DNA of 5,279 nt from an uncultured Clostridia bacterium (GTDB lineage: Bacteria > Bacillota > Clostridia > TANB77 > CAG-508), in NCBI GenBank assembly GCA_934167685.1, contig CAKPLQ010000061.1:1-5279 (forward strand). The letters are read 5' to 3'. A program made the translations under genes and the position numbers. This document shows, in pieces, positions 4,520-5,279 of this stretch (within the stretch, counting starts at the first letter, position 1; every line of letters starts with the position of its first letter). Below the pieces are notes generated by a model. It had not been told where the DNA came from, made no database searches, and saw only the letters and a program-made list of their open reading frames with translations.

Positions 4520-5279
4520 AGAACAAGGATTACTGGAATTAGCAGTAGCATGTTCTAATGTCCATTCCCATACATTTCCTGCCAAATCATATATTCCTTG
4601 TTTACTAAATGTATCACTCGCTCCTGTTGATAATAATATACTTTTACTTGAACCTTTTGCTCCATATGCTCCAACTGTCCATCCTGAACCGTTTGGTACA
4701 TATTTCGAATTTTCATTTGTTATATTCCATAAATTATTACTGTAATTTCCCCAGTTTGTACTATCACCTCTTAAATCAGCTTGTGCTGTTCCTTTTGTTT
4801 CTAAATATTTTAATACTAAATCCCATTGTACTCCAAACATTAAGCTTGTATTATAACTTCCTGATTCCATACTGTTTGCTAATGTTTGTGCTTGACTACA
4901 TGTTACATTATTGTATGGATATGCATTTTGTTTTATTACAGGTATTTCTGTTGGCGCTGTTAAACTTGAACCTGATGTTTTTGGTGCACCCTCTATTCCT
5001 GTTTCATATTTTCCTACATAAAATCCTCCATTTTTGTATACACTTTTTAACATCTTCTTTTTTAGTTCTGAATATTGAGTACTTGTTAATCCTGTTGCAG
5101 CATCTGATGAATATTCGTCTTTGTATCTAGTTCCATTTCTATAATAATCTGTATATGTATGTAAATCTGTTTCTATTTTTGTATATTCTTCATCTGTAAA
5201 ACTTGTTATTCCTAACCCTGCTGTTGGATATACTTCTTTGGTCATTGGCACTTCTACCCATACATATTGATTTCCTTTA
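4406..5279 (-). CDS. FGE-sulfatase/C-type-lectin-fold protein, probable DGR target (5' part outside window)
   Basis: The last 290 codons are visible; the frame is open to the right edge (first residues KGNQYVWVEVPMTKEVY), so the GTG at 5251 is not taken as a start. The protein reads as a SUMF1/FGE-type domain (PF03781): YVWVEVP entry motif, GGFYVGKYETG (84-94), a middle region with NVTCSQAQTLANSM and GVQWDLVLKYL, GIYDLAGNVWEWT (228-240), RGG (255-257) and IGFRVALY (283-290). Bacterial proteins of this fold are often sugar or ligand binders rather than formylglycine-generating enzymes, and the usual catalytic Cys pair is not apparent. As I recall, relatives in gut Clostridia have a prepilin-like or secreted N-terminus, which cannot be checked here. 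Residues 258-282 are the proposed variable face. The untranslated tail carries a repeat, a long hairpin and a terminator. Fold assignment is good; ligand and localisation are unknown. Confidence 0.85.
   Translation of the reverse strand, partial: KGNQYVWVEVPMTKEVYPTAGLGITSFTDEEYTKIETDLHTYTDYYRNGTRYKDEYSSDAATGLTSTQYSELKKKMLKSVYKNGGFYVGKYETGIEGAPKTSGSSLTAPTEIPVIKQNAYPYNNVTCSQAQTLANSMESGSYNTSLMFGVQWDLVLKYLETKGTAQADLRGDSTNWGNYSNNLWNITNENSKYVPNGSGWTVGAYGAKGSSKSILLSTGASDTFSKQGIYDLAGNVWEWTLEHATANSSNPCSLRGGDYNCIGSGLPAAYRYDYSTTGYVGNIGFRVALY

Noticed and set aside
4609..5130. Plus-strand open frame of 173 codons opposite the FGE-fold gene
   Set aside because: Same reasons: Leu/Ile/Tyr-rich shadow of a recognisable gene with no start signal or family resemblance.
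5249..5251. GTG as the start codon of the FGE-fold gene
   Set aside because: The frame is open to the edge and the nine codons before it encode KGNQYVWVE, which belongs to the conserved domain entry; no ribosome site precedes the GTG.
4406..5279. A working formylglycine-generating (sulfatase-activating) enzyme
   Set aside because: No catalytic Cys pair was apparent and the C-terminal segment looks diversified, which fits a binding protein of this fold better.

Overview
The window is AT-rich Bacillota DNA, most probably from an uncultured gut-type member of the Clostridia. The evidence is strong AGGAGG-type ribosome binding sites, sigma-A promoters with 17-bp spacers, tRNA genes that encode CCA, A/T-ending codons, and protein families typical of that group: VanW/G5 envelope proteins, a CBM25 protein, a DUF1858 redox protein and a FGE-fold surface protein. 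It looks like ordinary chromosome, apart from the right-hand end, which carries a gene whose 3' end looks diversified.

From left to right: (1) 1-93, minus strand, the first 31 codons of a secreted protein, running off the window. (2) 118-1836, minus strand, a membrane-anchored YoaR-type VanW/G5 protein, probably in one operon with (1). (3) 2054-2524, plus strand, a small CBM25 protein with a basic tail. Genes 2 and 3 diverge from a 217-bp region in which both promoters can be read. (4) 2591-3304, minus strand, a short-chain dehydrogenase whose motifs fit the EF-P 5-aminopentanone reductase (YmfI) group better than fatty-acid FabG. It converges on gene 3 at a shared bidirectional terminator. 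(5) 3383-3659, minus strand, tRNA genes transcribed in the order Lys(TTT)-Glu(TTC)-Thr(TGT), with a TTGACA promoter, an intrinsic terminator, and a perfect 16-bp hairpin between Lys and Glu. (6) 3753-3938, minus strand, a 61-residue DUF1858 cysteine protein with its own promoter and a leader hairpin. (7) 3939-4405, no gene, but several hairpins. (8) 4406-5279, minus strand, the C-terminal 290 residues of a FGE-sulfatase/C-type-lectin-fold protein whose 5' part lies outside the window.

The most interesting signal is the end of gene 8. Its last ~110 bp rise to about half G+C and form a run of codons ending almost only in T or C between RGG and IGFRVAL. This is the layout of the variable repeat (VR) of a diversity-generating retroelement (DGR) target. 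It is followed by short repeats, a long hairpin with a GCGAAGC tip and a terminator. No reverse transcriptase, Avd or template repeat is in the window, so this would be a remote target, or one whose cassette lies outside the window. Two terminators about 1.7 kb apart share a 14-base loop sequence, which suggests a dispersed terminator-like repeat family.

The genes do not form one pathway. The envelope genes (1, 2 and 8) suggest investment in surface structures; the rest is housekeeping: tRNA, probable EF-P modification, redox and glycan binding.
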